From the NCBI GenBank assembly GCA_018105865.1, contig CM030834.1, positions 22,836,922 through 22,900,921 on the forward strand: a stretch of 64,000 nucleotides of DNA, read 5' to 3'. Under the pieces are notes generated by a model, which saw nothing but the letters and a program-made list of their open reading frames with translations, was not told the DNA's origin and searched no databases. A program made the position numbers and the translations under genes. Shown here one piece after another: positions 1 through 10,797 of this stretch. Each line of letters starts with the position of its first letter. The stretch's first letter is position 1. Source of the DNA: Metaphire vulgaris (taxonomy: Eukaryota; Annelida; Clitellata; Crassiclitellata; Megascolecidae).

Positions 1-277
1 TTTAGAGTAGCTTGATGAGAAAACGAGACTTTAGTCTTCGCATTGAATTATCTACGTCATCTTACAGGCCTAAATCTTTTATAATTACTTACTTACTCGC
101 TTACTTAAACGAGGCCTAAATGAGACAGGTAATTGTCGGGTCAATTCCAGGTTCGCGTATGCATGCATCATGAATGACAAAAAACTACTACTGTATCTTG
201 AAAACACATGAGACGAACATGAAGACGAAACACGAAGCTGCACGACACCACACTTAAGCAGTTAACGATTGAGAAGT

Positions 278-445
<168 letters not shown>

Positions 446-565
446 TGAACTTCTATAGCGTCATTTTTAGTGATGCACTTTGTATAATTCAATGGTCGCT
501 CTATAGATTTGAATCATAATTCCCATTGGCAGATCTAATTTTCCGGCCCCGGTGATGGCGGATAG

Positions 566-672
566 ACAATAGAGAACAGGTAGGCAATAGAGAATTAATG
601 CCTAAATAGAGAACAGGTAGGCAACAGAGAACAGGTAGGCAATAGAGAATTAATGCCTAAATAGAGAACAGA
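566..672. repeat. Short tandem repeat of TAGAGAACAGGTAGGCAA type
   Basis: The phrase AGAGAACAGGTAGGCAA and the phrase AGAGAATTAATGCCTAAAT occur alternately two to three times, giving a higher-order unit of roughly 65 bp. No function is apparent. Confidence 0.7.
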
Positions 673-746
673 TTGCATGTATGCCAATCAACGCAACGAC
701 AGGCCTCTATACTTTCTGCATCATGACTTGTTTATCGTCATATTAC

Positions 747-1352
747 CGTCCGGTGGACTTGGCTTTTCCGTCTCTTCCGTCTGACTGCAAATCTTCTCGG
801 TCAAGACCCGTCGCAGGTCGCGGGTCAGCTGCTCGGTCGACAGAAGGAACAGGAACTCCGGGCCGCTGGCGATGGCCCTCAGCTCCCTCTCGTCGAGGTC
901 GTCTCCGACGCCGACAGCAAACAGGCCGATGCCCCCGCCGCGTACCACCCGTGCCTCCCTCGCGGTGGCCGCCTGGAGATGCGACTGTCCGTCGGTGACG
1001 ACGACGCCGACCTGCGGGACTTCCGGTCTCCCCTCCTCCTCAAGCAGGACCCTGAGCCGTCGCAGGGCGAGATCGGTCCTCGTGTTGCCGCGAAGCTGCC
1101 TAACCTTGGCGACGGCCCCCTTGGCGAAGGCGGTCCCCTGGGCGGCCTGCAGGCCGAATTCGACGCGGGCGTAGTCGGCGTAGGTGAGCAGGGCGCACCG
1201 GATCGCGTCCGAACCGGAGCACAGGTCCTGGATGGTGTCGTTCACGAACCGGATCTGCTTCCGGAAGTCCGGAGCCCAGATACTGGAGGAGGAGTCCAGC
1301 ACGAAAACGACGTCCACCTTGTTTGAACACGCGATCCGAGAATCCGGGACGT
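747..1352 (-). CDS. von Willebrand factor A domain exon (partial gene)
   Basis: This 606-bp exon encodes a complete vWA domain of about 180 residues, the adhesion module found in matrilins, collagens and other extracellular proteins. The domain opens with CSNKVDVVFVLDSS. The metal-ion-dependent adhesion site is intact: DSSSS near the start, a threonine in NTRTD, and the aspartate in VVTDG. It closes with ICSQ followed by a short Glu/Pro-rich linker. The exon starts after an AG at 1353-1354 and ends at a GTAATA donor (741-746). Both junctions are phase 1, the symmetry typical of exon-shuffled extracellular modules, so no start or stop codon is expected in it. The acceptor is preceded by about 15 ATT units. 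GC content is much higher than the flanks. Neighbouring exons were not identified, so the full protein is unknown. Confidence 0.85.
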
Positions 1353-1353
1353 C

Positions 1354-1402
<49 letters not shown>

Positions 1403-1490
1403 GACAGAAAAAATCTTCAAATAGGGGCCAATCCAAGAATTAAGTTTGGAGGGACCACTTCGTGTTTTATTCCCCATTCATAATTGTCCC

Positions 1491-1493
<3 letters not shown>

Positions 1494-1547
<54 letters not shown>

Positions 1548-1577
1548 GTTGTTGTTGTTGTTGTTGTTGTTCTTCTT

Positions 1578-1646
<69 letters not shown>
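1494..1646. repeat. Compound ATT/GTT/CTT/ATT microsatellite
   Basis: Four successive trinucleotide blocks (ATT, then GTT, then CTT, then ATT) run without a break. It lies upstream of the vWA exon on the minus strand, in its presumed intron. Confidence 0.9.
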
Positions 1647-1648
<2 letters not shown>

Positions 1649-2000
1649 ACCATTAGCTGCGGGAAATGTTAACTTGCCTTCTCGGATGGTCCTGTCACCA
1701 GATGGCGACGATCGACATATCTGCAAATAAAAAAGTCTGCCTGCTAAGAATCTCTGCAGTGGTATTTGACATCAGTCAGAAGTAGACTAAGTGATTAAGT
1801 AAAATCCTGCGAATGTATGTAGCTTTTTTACAAGTAGTGCAGCAGTAGCTGCTTAATATCAGAATATATAAGGATATATAGGCCTATACGTTTCTGTTGA
1901 CTTGTTTTATTTGACAACAGGGATTAAGCTACGTTTCAAATCTAGAAGCGACCATGCACTGATGTCAAGAACATTACTAAAATGAAGTCCATAGAAGTTC

Positions 2001-2050
<50 letters not shown>

Positions 2051-2177
2051 CTTAGCGAAATTCCTTTGAAAATGTAACAAAACGACGTCTGTGTAAATTT
2101 AGATAGCATCGTCTTTGATTAGAACGCGTCTTTACAAAACAAACACACATTTAGATAAGGCCAACAGTAAACAGTTG

Positions 2178-2285
2178 CAGGGGCGCCCATCCCCCCCTGG
2201 CTGCTGGAAGCAGGTTCCCCCTTCCCTGTCCTCCCTTTCCTCTCCTGCCCCTAAACGGAGGTCCGGCAGGGATTTATCTACACCA

Positions 2286-2364
<79 letters not shown>

Positions 2365-3331
2365 CGAAAAAGTAGCCGTATAAGACTCGACACTGAACAC
2401 TGACAATCCCCATCCACGCAAATTCATGGAAAAAAGCCTGGGGTCCGGGGTATAGCCCCGGAAAATTTTTGAAATCAATAGGTGCTCGTAGGTGAGTTTC
2501 AGTGCATTTTGGACATTAAATCGCATACTTTGGTGCACCAGGATAGGTCTCATACCAGTAACTTCTAATTCTTAATTTCTGGAAAATTCCAACAGTCACA
2601 AAGCACTATTAAATGTAAGTTTAAACTATGGAGAGATATCGCAGTAATTGCGCTGGCAAACTATTTAAAATTACCTGCACGTTATCCATTGGCAATATGA
2701 CCACATCCAAATGCAAATAAAAATAAAATAAATGTTACTTTTAGTATTTATTTTAAAAATTAGATTTCTCCAACAGTAGATGATAGAGGCATTAAAGCTG
2801 CAACAACTGCAAATTGGGTAACTAGACTTCATGCAACTGACTGAAACGAGCAAATTATAATTATTGTTAGCAGTATCTAATTGTAGGCCTACCGTTTCAC
2901 AGTTTTGAATGTATTGTAATTTGTTGATGGATGTCTTTGGAAGGCTGCAGTAGTGGAGGGAGTTGCAGGGAGTTTAGTCTAATTTGGAATGTAAACTTCA
3001 TGTGAGTCTATTAGTTTGTTATAAACGATTTATATTTAACAGGAAGTTTGCACTCTTCATCATTAGAATGACTACGTAAAAGTTACAATAATAATAACAT
3101 TTTATGAATGCCTGATAATAATGAACTTGAGCTTGAATTGAGTACCGGTAATCTTATATGAAGTTACAAAATTGCACTGCAATAAAGCCAGTAATTGCGC
3201 AGTCATTGAGGGGCCTATTGAATTAATATACTACTCTAACGTGATACCAAAACTCAGGGGGGGAATTTCTTCCCCCCCTAGGTTTTTCAGGAAGCATTTG
3301 CTTCCTTTCCCCCCTTGTGTGGGCGCCCCTG
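2178..3331. mobile_element. hAT-like non-autonomous transposon, 1.15 kb, exact 8-bp TSD
   Basis: The left end reads CAGGGGCGCCCA and the right end is its exact inverse, TGGGCGCCCCTG. The same eight bases, AACAGTTG, flank both ends (2170-2177 and 3332-3339). CA...TG termini with an 8-bp target-site duplication are characteristic of hAT elements. The interior carries a (ATT)n tract (2286-2362) and no transposase reading frame, so it is a non-autonomous derivative. Confidence 0.85.
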
Positions 3332-4079
3332 AACAGTTGAGTAACGTTAAATTCATGGTTTAGCTAGGTTATTTTTTAAATTAACCTACCCTCGTTCCTA
3401 TATGCAGAATCCAAAAACCTAGTAATAAAGCATGCATCGTATGATGGAAGCGAGCGATTAATAATAATTATCTCTACTGTAAGTCGTCTTTCCTCTTTCG
3501 AGTACACTGCTTTTAGGCACCAAACCCAAATCCGCTGAATGGTGAATTAGATCAACTGTGGCTTTATAAGGCCGGTAGAGGCGGAACTGTCCGCTCACTC
3601 ATCGCCGGAAATCCGGAATTACATCAGACAGCATTTTCGAGGAAGAAGACGTGGAGGACTCGGAAGATGCCCACGCTCTTAATGGAGGCTTCCGGAAAAC
3701 TCAGTTTTCGTGCCACAATTAATCCGATAACAACTCTTGGTTGCTGCCACCTTGATTTTAGCTTCGACTTAACTCACTGTGCACCGTTTGAGATAGATAG
3801 ATACTGTACATAGGCTAGCTAGATATGCGACCACATCCTGAACAGTCAGGCCATATCGCCAAAATACAGATTGCAAGTAGAACAACTGTCACGGGGAAGA
3901 TTACCCCAGTAGGCCTACACCTCGGATGTAGGCGACAATATGACCAGACATAGCCTATAAGGGATGAGCGACAATTATCACTTTTTATTCTGTATTTATA
4001 TCTTAGTCATTATTGAGAATCTTAGCCTCTTATTATTAATTAATAATTAGTCATTCGGTCGGGGGCAGCCAAAATTAAT

Positions 4080-4440
4080 CATCCTGAAAATTAGCTGGCA
4101 AGAGAGATTAACAAATGAAGAGGTGCTAAAGAAAATTGGAGAAAAGAGACAACTCCTGACAGAAATTATAAACAGGAAAACAGTATGCTGGACACATAAT
4201 GCGGGGCTCAAGCACAGAGTAACAGAACAAGCAAAAGTCCTATTAGAGGGCAGATATGAGGGAAACAGGGCCAGAGGAAGACCTAGAAGAGACTGGCTGG
4301 ACGACGTTAAGGAACACATACAGGAAAAGAACTACGCAAGACTAAAAAGGATTGCTGAAGACAGAACGAAATGGAAACAACTCATGACCGTCAACCTTCA
4401 GATATGAAGATGACACATGATGATGATGATGACAGCTGGA
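4080..4440 (+). mobile_element. 3' end of a non-LTR retrotransposon (LINE)
   Basis: The translation at 4123-4407 contains the motif RARGRPRRDWLDD followed by a lysine/arginine-rich helix ending in a RTKW-like motif. This is the conserved extreme C-terminus of many LINE ORF2 proteins (GRRSRGRPR..W.D..K then RDR..W). A stop at 4405-4407 and a short GAT-rich tail follow. Upstream reverse transcriptase is missing, so this is a 5'-truncated copy. Confidence 0.75.
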
Positions 4441-4492
4441 ATGTGTTCTATTTCAAACCTTGTAAATCGAAACATGTACGTATTATGTCTAC

Positions 4493-4728
4493 CATGGAGG
4501 TATTATCCCTGGAGACGGCATTACGTCATTTCGGTGAAGCCAACTAGCTGGGAAATTCCCAGACGGCAGCCACAGTTTGGGTCTACCAAGATGGCCGCTA
4601 ACACATGATTCGGGTCTACCAAGATGGCCGCTAACCATGGAGGTACTATATTTAGCCTACGCGCTACTGGCTTCACGCAGCCTGGGCTAAAATGACGTAA
4701 TGCCGTCTCCTGGGATAATACCTCCATG
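4493..4728. mobile_element. Foldback MITE with ~39-bp terminal inverted repeats and exact 8-bp TSD
   Basis: The two ends are inverted copies of each other over about 39 bp with one mismatch, starting CATGGAGGTATTATCC. The flanking octamer ATGTCTAC is identical on both sides (4485-4492 and 4729-4736). The middle contains a direct duplication of a phrase beginning GGGTCTACCAAGATGGCC. Termini and duplication length suggest a hAT-type element; it has no coding capacity. Confidence 0.85.
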
Positions 4729-5000
4729 ATGTCTACAGACTATCAAGCTTAGGAAACAATAATTAGCAATAATTAGGGCACACTAATAACTCGCGATAAT
4801 TCATAACATTGTGGTATTAATAGCAGTATTTAGTAATATGTGACATCACATTTCTGGAATCCCTCTCCCCGTCATCACAAATATTTGAGCCCTTTCCTCT
4901 TAGCTGCATGACGTCATTTATGGACAGCCCCCGACCGAATGACTAATGGAATGATTGAATGAACGAATGAATTCCTTTGTACTCTATTTGCCCCCACTGA

Positions 5001-5113
5001 CAAGTGTTTTATCCAGACTCCAGGCCTTTTTTGGGGGAGGGGGGTTGGGGTTGGAGAGGATTTTGAGGTTTTGGAGGGGAAATCTCCCTCCCAACAGGTC
5101 TGGATAAAACACA
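5001..5113. mobile_element. Degenerate short TIR element (GTGTTTTATCCAGAC ends)
   Basis: The ends GTGTTTTATCCAGAC and GTCTGGATAAAACAC are inverse copies around a G-rich/C-rich stem. The same ends delimit the better-preserved element at 51691-52027, so this is an eroded member of that family. No clear target duplication remains. Confidence 0.6.
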
Positions 5114-6031
5114 ATAAGAGCGACGGCAACATCTGACAAGACACACGTTCAAATCGTTTTATTCGTATTTGTGAAACAAATCCGACTTCCAATCAAACAC
5201 AAATGCTTAAAATCTTAAAATTAATATTTGGCCAAAGTGTCGTATCAATCAGAAATCAGACCACGCTCATAAGTCACGAAATGAGGTCGCACAGAAAATC
5301 GCCTTAAAACATTAACATTGCTCAGAAAACTTAAATCAGTAACAGATATCTGTGCAGTCAGGCAGAATGAATGAATGAATGAATGAATGAATATGTCAGC
5401 AACAAATATAATAAACTCTATTGTAACACCTAGCACTTATTTCTCTGCGTACACAGAAGCAATTCTATACTATACAATACACAACTTTATACTACTTAAG
5501 ACTCAAAACTATGGCACACCGTAGGCCAAATAATAATAATAATAATAATAATAGGCTCTAATTTTTACAGTTTTACCAATCAAGACTCACAGGAAAATAC
5601 AAATGAAACTTAGAAGACAATACATTATACCGCAAGACAATTATTACCTTCCAAATGCCAAAGCATGCCGTCATTTGAAAAACAATGTTCATTAAACCAG
5701 TATACATGACATTAAACAGCTCCAGCATTTAGAAGCACTTTTGGCTATCTATGAGGCATTAGGCTCAACAACTAATGCAGTTGAATAGCAGTGTTATGCT
5801 ACAACTATTAAAATTTATTCAATGCTAGTTCTGCTGAAAATACCTCGATCTTGCTTCACATGTCACATTATAAATACGACCCTGAAATTATACGCTCTCA
5901 GTTGCACACATCAAACAACTGTATTATCATCATCCTCTACAAAGCCTTAAAGGCAGGAGTCAATCAATGCCATGCTGTTCATTTCTCACATAGAACCAAT
6001 CAACACAAACTATTCAGAGTCGAGGTTAATA

Positions 6032-6184
6032 CAGTGGCTATTCTAGCCACCTAGACATGGGGGTTAAAATTGTGGGGAGGCATTGGGGAGGTCATACTAC
6101 TTGCCAAAATGCAAATTTCAAACTTTGGAGGAGGGTGGTGGGGGGGGGGGAATTCCCCCAGAGAAGGCCTAGAATAAACACTAG
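6032..6184. mobile_element. hAT-like MITE, copy 1 (CAGTGGCTATTCTAG family)
   Basis: It begins CAGTGGCTATTCTAGCC and ends GGCCTAGAATAAACACTAG, an imperfect inverse. The octamer GGTTAATA is identical on both sides (6024-6031 and 6185-6192). The interior is a G-rich stretch. A second copy lies 0.4 kb downstream. Confidence 0.85.
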
Positions 6185-6570
6185 GGTTAATAGATAAGCA
6201 TACCCATCTATTACCACAAAAAAGCAGCATTTCAATCGGGAATAAAAAATTTGTCTGCAAAACCTGTTAAATAAATATAAACTACTACGGAACTAAACAT
6301 ATGCTACATACACAAAGGAAATTTTGTGTGTGTGTGTGTGTGTGTGTATGCAAGTACATACTGACTGTGAAAAAATTTCATTCAGTCTGCCAAAAAAAAT
6401 CGTACATACTTCTACGCACACTCTCATCAGTGTACATAGGATACGTATAATGTTCATGTTCGAACCAGTTGCTCAGCTTTATACAAATTGTAGAAACTGA
6501 AAAGAAAAACAGAAAACTGCACGTTCTTCTACAGTACAAGGCTAACATACACATCCAAAGAATCTGCTAT

Positions 6571-6763
6571 CAGTGGCTATTCTAGCCAACTAGACATTGA
6601 GGGAAATTTAAAATTAATCTTTTTTTTTTTTGAGGGGGGGAAGAGAAACAGGCATTGGGGAGGTCATACTACTTGCCAAAATGTCTTTTTTTTTTTTTTT
6701 TCGGGGAGGGAATTCAAGCTTGGGGGATTCCCCCCCCCCAGAGAAGGCCTAGAATAAACATTG
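6571..6763. mobile_element. hAT-like MITE, copy 2 (CAGTGGCTATTCTAG family)
   Basis: Same ends and interior as the element at 6032-6184, but flanked by its own exact octamer TCTGCTAT (6563-6570 and 6764-6771). Two neighbouring copies with different perfect duplications show independent insertions. Confidence 0.85.
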
Positions 6764-7377
6764 TCTGCTATTGAGATAGAAACAAAATGTTGTTTTTTTT
6801 AGACCTATTCTGTACCTATATTAAATCAAACATTCTTTGTTTTCTAATATACTGAAAAGTATCCAATAAATCAATAAGTTGAAAGTTCAGATACAACTGG
6901 GCAATGCACTTTGTATCTTTTTTAGTAATACTGTTACAAATTTCAAAATAATATGTCTAAAAATTATCAAATTAGTTAACGGATCACTGTTATGTTAATC
7001 GTAGACAATCTACATTTGAAAATACGAAGCAACACGTTCAACATACGTTTACAATCATGCACGAAACCCAAAGTAATATTTGAAATTGAATTCAAGATAA
7101 TACAATACACGTAATGTAATGCAAATGAACGAATGAAAGGTAGAATAACTGAAATCACCTAACTTTCTTTATTATATCATATAAGAATATCAGTCCTACA
7201 ATTTAAAAAAACACACAAATTGAACATTGTAGATTCACATCTTAAGTTATTTTATTTTATCAAAAGCAAATTATGGCACACATACATTAGAACAATGACT
7301 AAATAGCAATTCTCTATCAACAGGGAATGAAAAGGACAAAAAGATTTCAACCTTGCCCTTCACAAAATTATGACAAG

Positions 7378-7470
7378 GGTAACTTGCTGGATGGCGGATA
7401 GTAACCAAAGATGGGTTCATAAAGCCTTTGTGTTAGTGGATCAGGTTCAAATCCTTTGTGTGCAACCATG
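7378..7470 (+). repeat. tRNA-derived SINE-like sequence
   Basis: The phrase GGTTCAAATCC at about 7443-7453 is a good RNA polymerase III B box, and roughly 50 bp upstream lies a weak A-box-like stretch. The unit does not form a recognisable functional tRNA, so a tRNA-derived SINE head is the best reading. Confidence 0.4.
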
Positions 7471-7624
7471 TTTTCTTACTTACAAGACCCTCAAAGGAAT
7501 AAATATCACAATAAGATCACTTATATATTATTCTGGACATATCCGAATAACCATCGTGTAACCACCGTTATTCCTATAAATTTTTGGCCCTTGCATAATA
7601 AACTATCAGTAGAAATAACAAATA

Positions 7625-7876
7625 CAGTGGCTTAGCCAAGGGGGTGTTTGGGGGTTAAAACCCCCATTGGCTGCGGTTAAAAAATATTTTAAATTAGTGT
7701 CTATGCATTTTAAATTTTGGGACATGATTTTGGGGGTCAAAGAACCCCTTGGTCATAGAATGTAACTGTGGTTTAAGACGTGACGACCTTTTTTGCTTGT
7801 CAAGATTTTAGTGAAGTTGGTCGTGGTCAAAACCAAAAACCAAACCCCCCTTGCAGAAATCCTGGCTATGCCACTG
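7625..7876. mobile_element. hAT-like MITE (CAGTGGCTTAGCC ends)
   Basis: It starts CAGTGGCTTAGCCA and ends TGGCTATGCCACTG, inverse with one or two mismatches. Flanking octamers AACAAATA and ATCAAATA match at 7 of 8 positions. The interior has no open reading frame. Confidence 0.75.
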
Positions 7877-7906
7877 ATCAAATACACAAGGTAATGCCAC
7901 ATCTTA

Positions 7907-7986
7907 TTAACCCCTTAACCGTGTATTTAACTGTAACTCAATGTAAAATGGACAGATATATCAGGGATCCCCAGTTAAGGGGTTAA
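7907..7986. mobile_element. 80-bp TTAA-flanked MITE, copy 1
   Basis: One of six copies of a short repeat with 17-bp inverted ends TTAACCCCTTAACTGGG. Here the element is in reverse orientation relative to most copies, and its left end has mutated to ...AACCGTG. TTAA at both ends matches the target preference of piggyBac-type transposons. It lies about 30 bp downstream of the PPM1 stop codon, in its presumed 3' UTR. Confidence 0.8.
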
Positions 7987-8015
7987 GAAAGCTGCAAAAA
8001 ATTGTAAAATAAAGA

Positions 8016-10797
8016 TTAGAAACCAACTGATTCGCTGTTCTTTGGATGCAAACTTTTTATTATCTGTTCAATCACCAATCTCCTAAAAACACAAAATTTA
8101 AATAAAAAACAGATTAATTTGAAAATAACGAAATCCGAATGTATGCCATCACTGCAAACACTGCCATAATTAAACACCGGGCTGGACCACGAGATAAGAT
8201 TGGAGGCCGACATCTCAAATTGACCAATAGACAGACAGTCCAGGCTTCTATGATGGTTCATTGTCCCAAATATGCAGGAATGATTGGTCAAATAAAGTGA
8301 GATCTTTAGCGGCTCAGAATCTTACCGATCTAAATTGACCTAAGCTAAGATACTAATTAGTTAACTTCTATAGCACCATTTTAGTTATGCATTTGGCAGC
8401 AGTTGATGGTCATTCCGGATTAGAATCATAAGCTCCATCGACAAATTCAAAAATCAAATAATCAAAATACAATGAATAATAGGGGTAGCTGTGCTTAAAA
8501 TTTAATTTTCTTACGATCGATTCTGTTAATAACTCTGACTTCTAAGTTCTAACCAATAACATAGAATCAATTATAACAAAATGAAAGATTTCAAAGAAAG
8601 ATTTTAAAAATACTAATAAAATAAAATAAAATAATAATAAGTTAAATAATAATTAAAAATACAGCCAATATAACTGCGGCCAAATAAGGTCAGCTCTAAA
8701 CAAAAGCAAATAATAAACTAAGCAATATACGCTGGGTAGAAATAAATGCAATAAAACAATTTCTGGGGGGGAGCACTTACTTTGCCACGAGCCCACCTCC
8801 AGGGGGCAATCCCTCAATGCCACCATCAGACGTAAGTTCATGCAAGACATAGGGTAAGAGTGCTGCCTCAGGGGGGTTGTCTCCACAGCGATTTAGTATC
8901 TCTGAAATCCGGAAATTTCAAATCAATTCCGATGTTACGACGCCACTAGTGAATGGAGCTCAAACCATTACAGCTGGCCGAACGTAAACGTACGCGGCAA
9001 CACTAAACTAATTATCATCTTTGACCTGTTTACAGCTGGTGTAAGCCATTTACATTACAATACATAACCACTATGCAAAGCACTTAGCATTAAAAGAACA
9101 AGTTTAAATATGCATAATTTTGCATCAGCACGTGACACGCAGACAACTGGGGGGTACCCTTCGCGTTTCTGGTGCCCCAGAAAACTGCACCCTCTCCCAC
9201 CCTCTTCACAGCCCTGCTTATAAAAATATAAAGAATATATTATATCTAGACTATAGCTAATAATGATTACAGGCCACTAAAAAGTCTGATCAACCAGTAA
9301 CAGAAATGATAAATATAATTCCATCAATACCAGTACAAGTTAAATATTTATAAATAGTAGTAGTAATAATAATAATAATTATTATTATATGCCTTTAACT
9401 TTTTCCTCTAGGATCTTGTCCAGTTCTTCTTCCTTCTTTATTGCCGCATCTGAGACACAAGGAGCGCCGTTAAACGCTATTATAACGATACTCATGTTGT
9501 CTCTGCTGCCCTGTGCAAAAACAAAAAGGCAATAAATCAGTAAAATAAAATCGAAGAATTTGTTACAAACTAATCACTGAAATACAGTGACCAAAGAAAT
9601 AATATCACTGAGCGGACAGTATATGATTGGATAAATCTAATTACAATGATAAGAGTAAAATCTTTATATTTATTTATTATAGCCGTGTTAAAAAGTTTCA
9701 CATTTTTACACACAGTCTGGCATCAGTAATTTTTCCTTAAAAGTAACTTATTCATTCATTCATTCTTGGACGATTTCTATAGCGCTGTAACAAGGCTGAG
9801 GCCCACAACAAAAGCATTTTAACATCTCAAACTATACATAAAGTGTCAATAATTCTTTGGAATATCAAAACAGTCGAACGAGATTCAATATCGTAATAGA
9901 TATGGTTGTATTTTGAGATAACAGAGCTGGCAGTATCTATGCGTTGAATTTAAAAAAATCGATCAGAAGCAGGCGTAGCACCTTGAAAAGACATGTATCA
10001 ACAACCAGCTGACAGATTTCCTCCAGATTATCTTTCACCCGCATTCTATCGCGAACAAAGTCACACAACTCTTCGTTTGTCATAACGTCCCAGATGCCGT
10101 CGCAGGCGAGGACGACGAACTCGTCTTCGTCGGTGCGGTCCTCGGCGAAAATTTCGGGCTCCGGCGAGACGAGCTGCTCGCACGGTCCCTTCCCCTGCAC
10201 GTTTTTGTACTCGAAGTCGCCGAGCGCGCGCGAGACCGCCAGCGACCCGTTGACGCGCTGGATCATGACGCTGCCGCCGGCGTTCTGGATCCGCTCCTTC
10301 TCCAGCGGATTCATGGGCTTGTGGTCTTCGGTGTAGAACGGGACGTTGCCGCCGCGCGACAGGACGGCGCGCGAGTCGCCGCAGTTGGCGAAGAAGATGT
10401 GCTTGCTCGAGACGAAGGCGCAGACCGCCGTCGAGCCGCTCTTGTCCTCGCCGCTCACGACCTCGGGCATCTCCCGCATCTGGGCGTCGAGCCGCAGGAA
10501 GCCGGCGCGGATGGCCTCCTTGACCTTGTCTGGAGAGAGTTCGGCAAGGCTGGTGCTCTCCATTATGGCGGTCAGAAGCTGCTTGGCGCAGTGGGCGGAG
10601 ACATGCGCTCCCGCGTGGCCGTCGAAAACGGCAAAGAAAGACCAATCGGCAAGATCGGGAAGGCCGATGAGGGCGCAGTGAGCATCTTCCATTTCGACCC
10701 GCCAGCCCTGCATGCTACAAAGGCCATACCTGAGGCCATTTCCTGAACCGTTTGAGCATTGCTTTTCAGTCTTTGGTTTGTCCAGAAATGCTCCCAT
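8016..10797 (-). CDS. PPM1A/PPM1B-type protein phosphatase 2C
   Basis: This encodes a Mg/Mn-dependent Ser/Thr phosphatase of the PP2C family, whose members dephosphorylate stress-kinase and SMAD or NF-kB pathway proteins in the cytoplasm. Four coding exons, in transcript order, are 10797-9982, 9510-9393, 8901-8781 and 8082-8016. They sum to 1122 bp, or 373 residues, close to human PPM1A (382). The start [12 protein letters not shown] is nearly invariant in this subfamily. Metal and phosphate motifs are intact: [40 protein letters not shown] and GSRDNM. The C-terminal PPM1A/B helical extension is present in exon 3 (LPPGGGL) and exon 4 ([13 protein letters not shown]). Phases are consistent throughout. 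The intron between exons 2 and 3 appears to use a GC donor (G|GCATAT). A (non-conserved) in-frame stop follows that donor if it is not used, giving a 313-residue form. PPM1A and PPM1B cannot be told apart here. Confidence 0.93.

Noticed and set aside
10321..10746. Plus-strand open frames opposite the PP2C exon
   Set aside because: Shadows of the GC3-rich phosphatase exon, which carries all family motifs on the minus strand.
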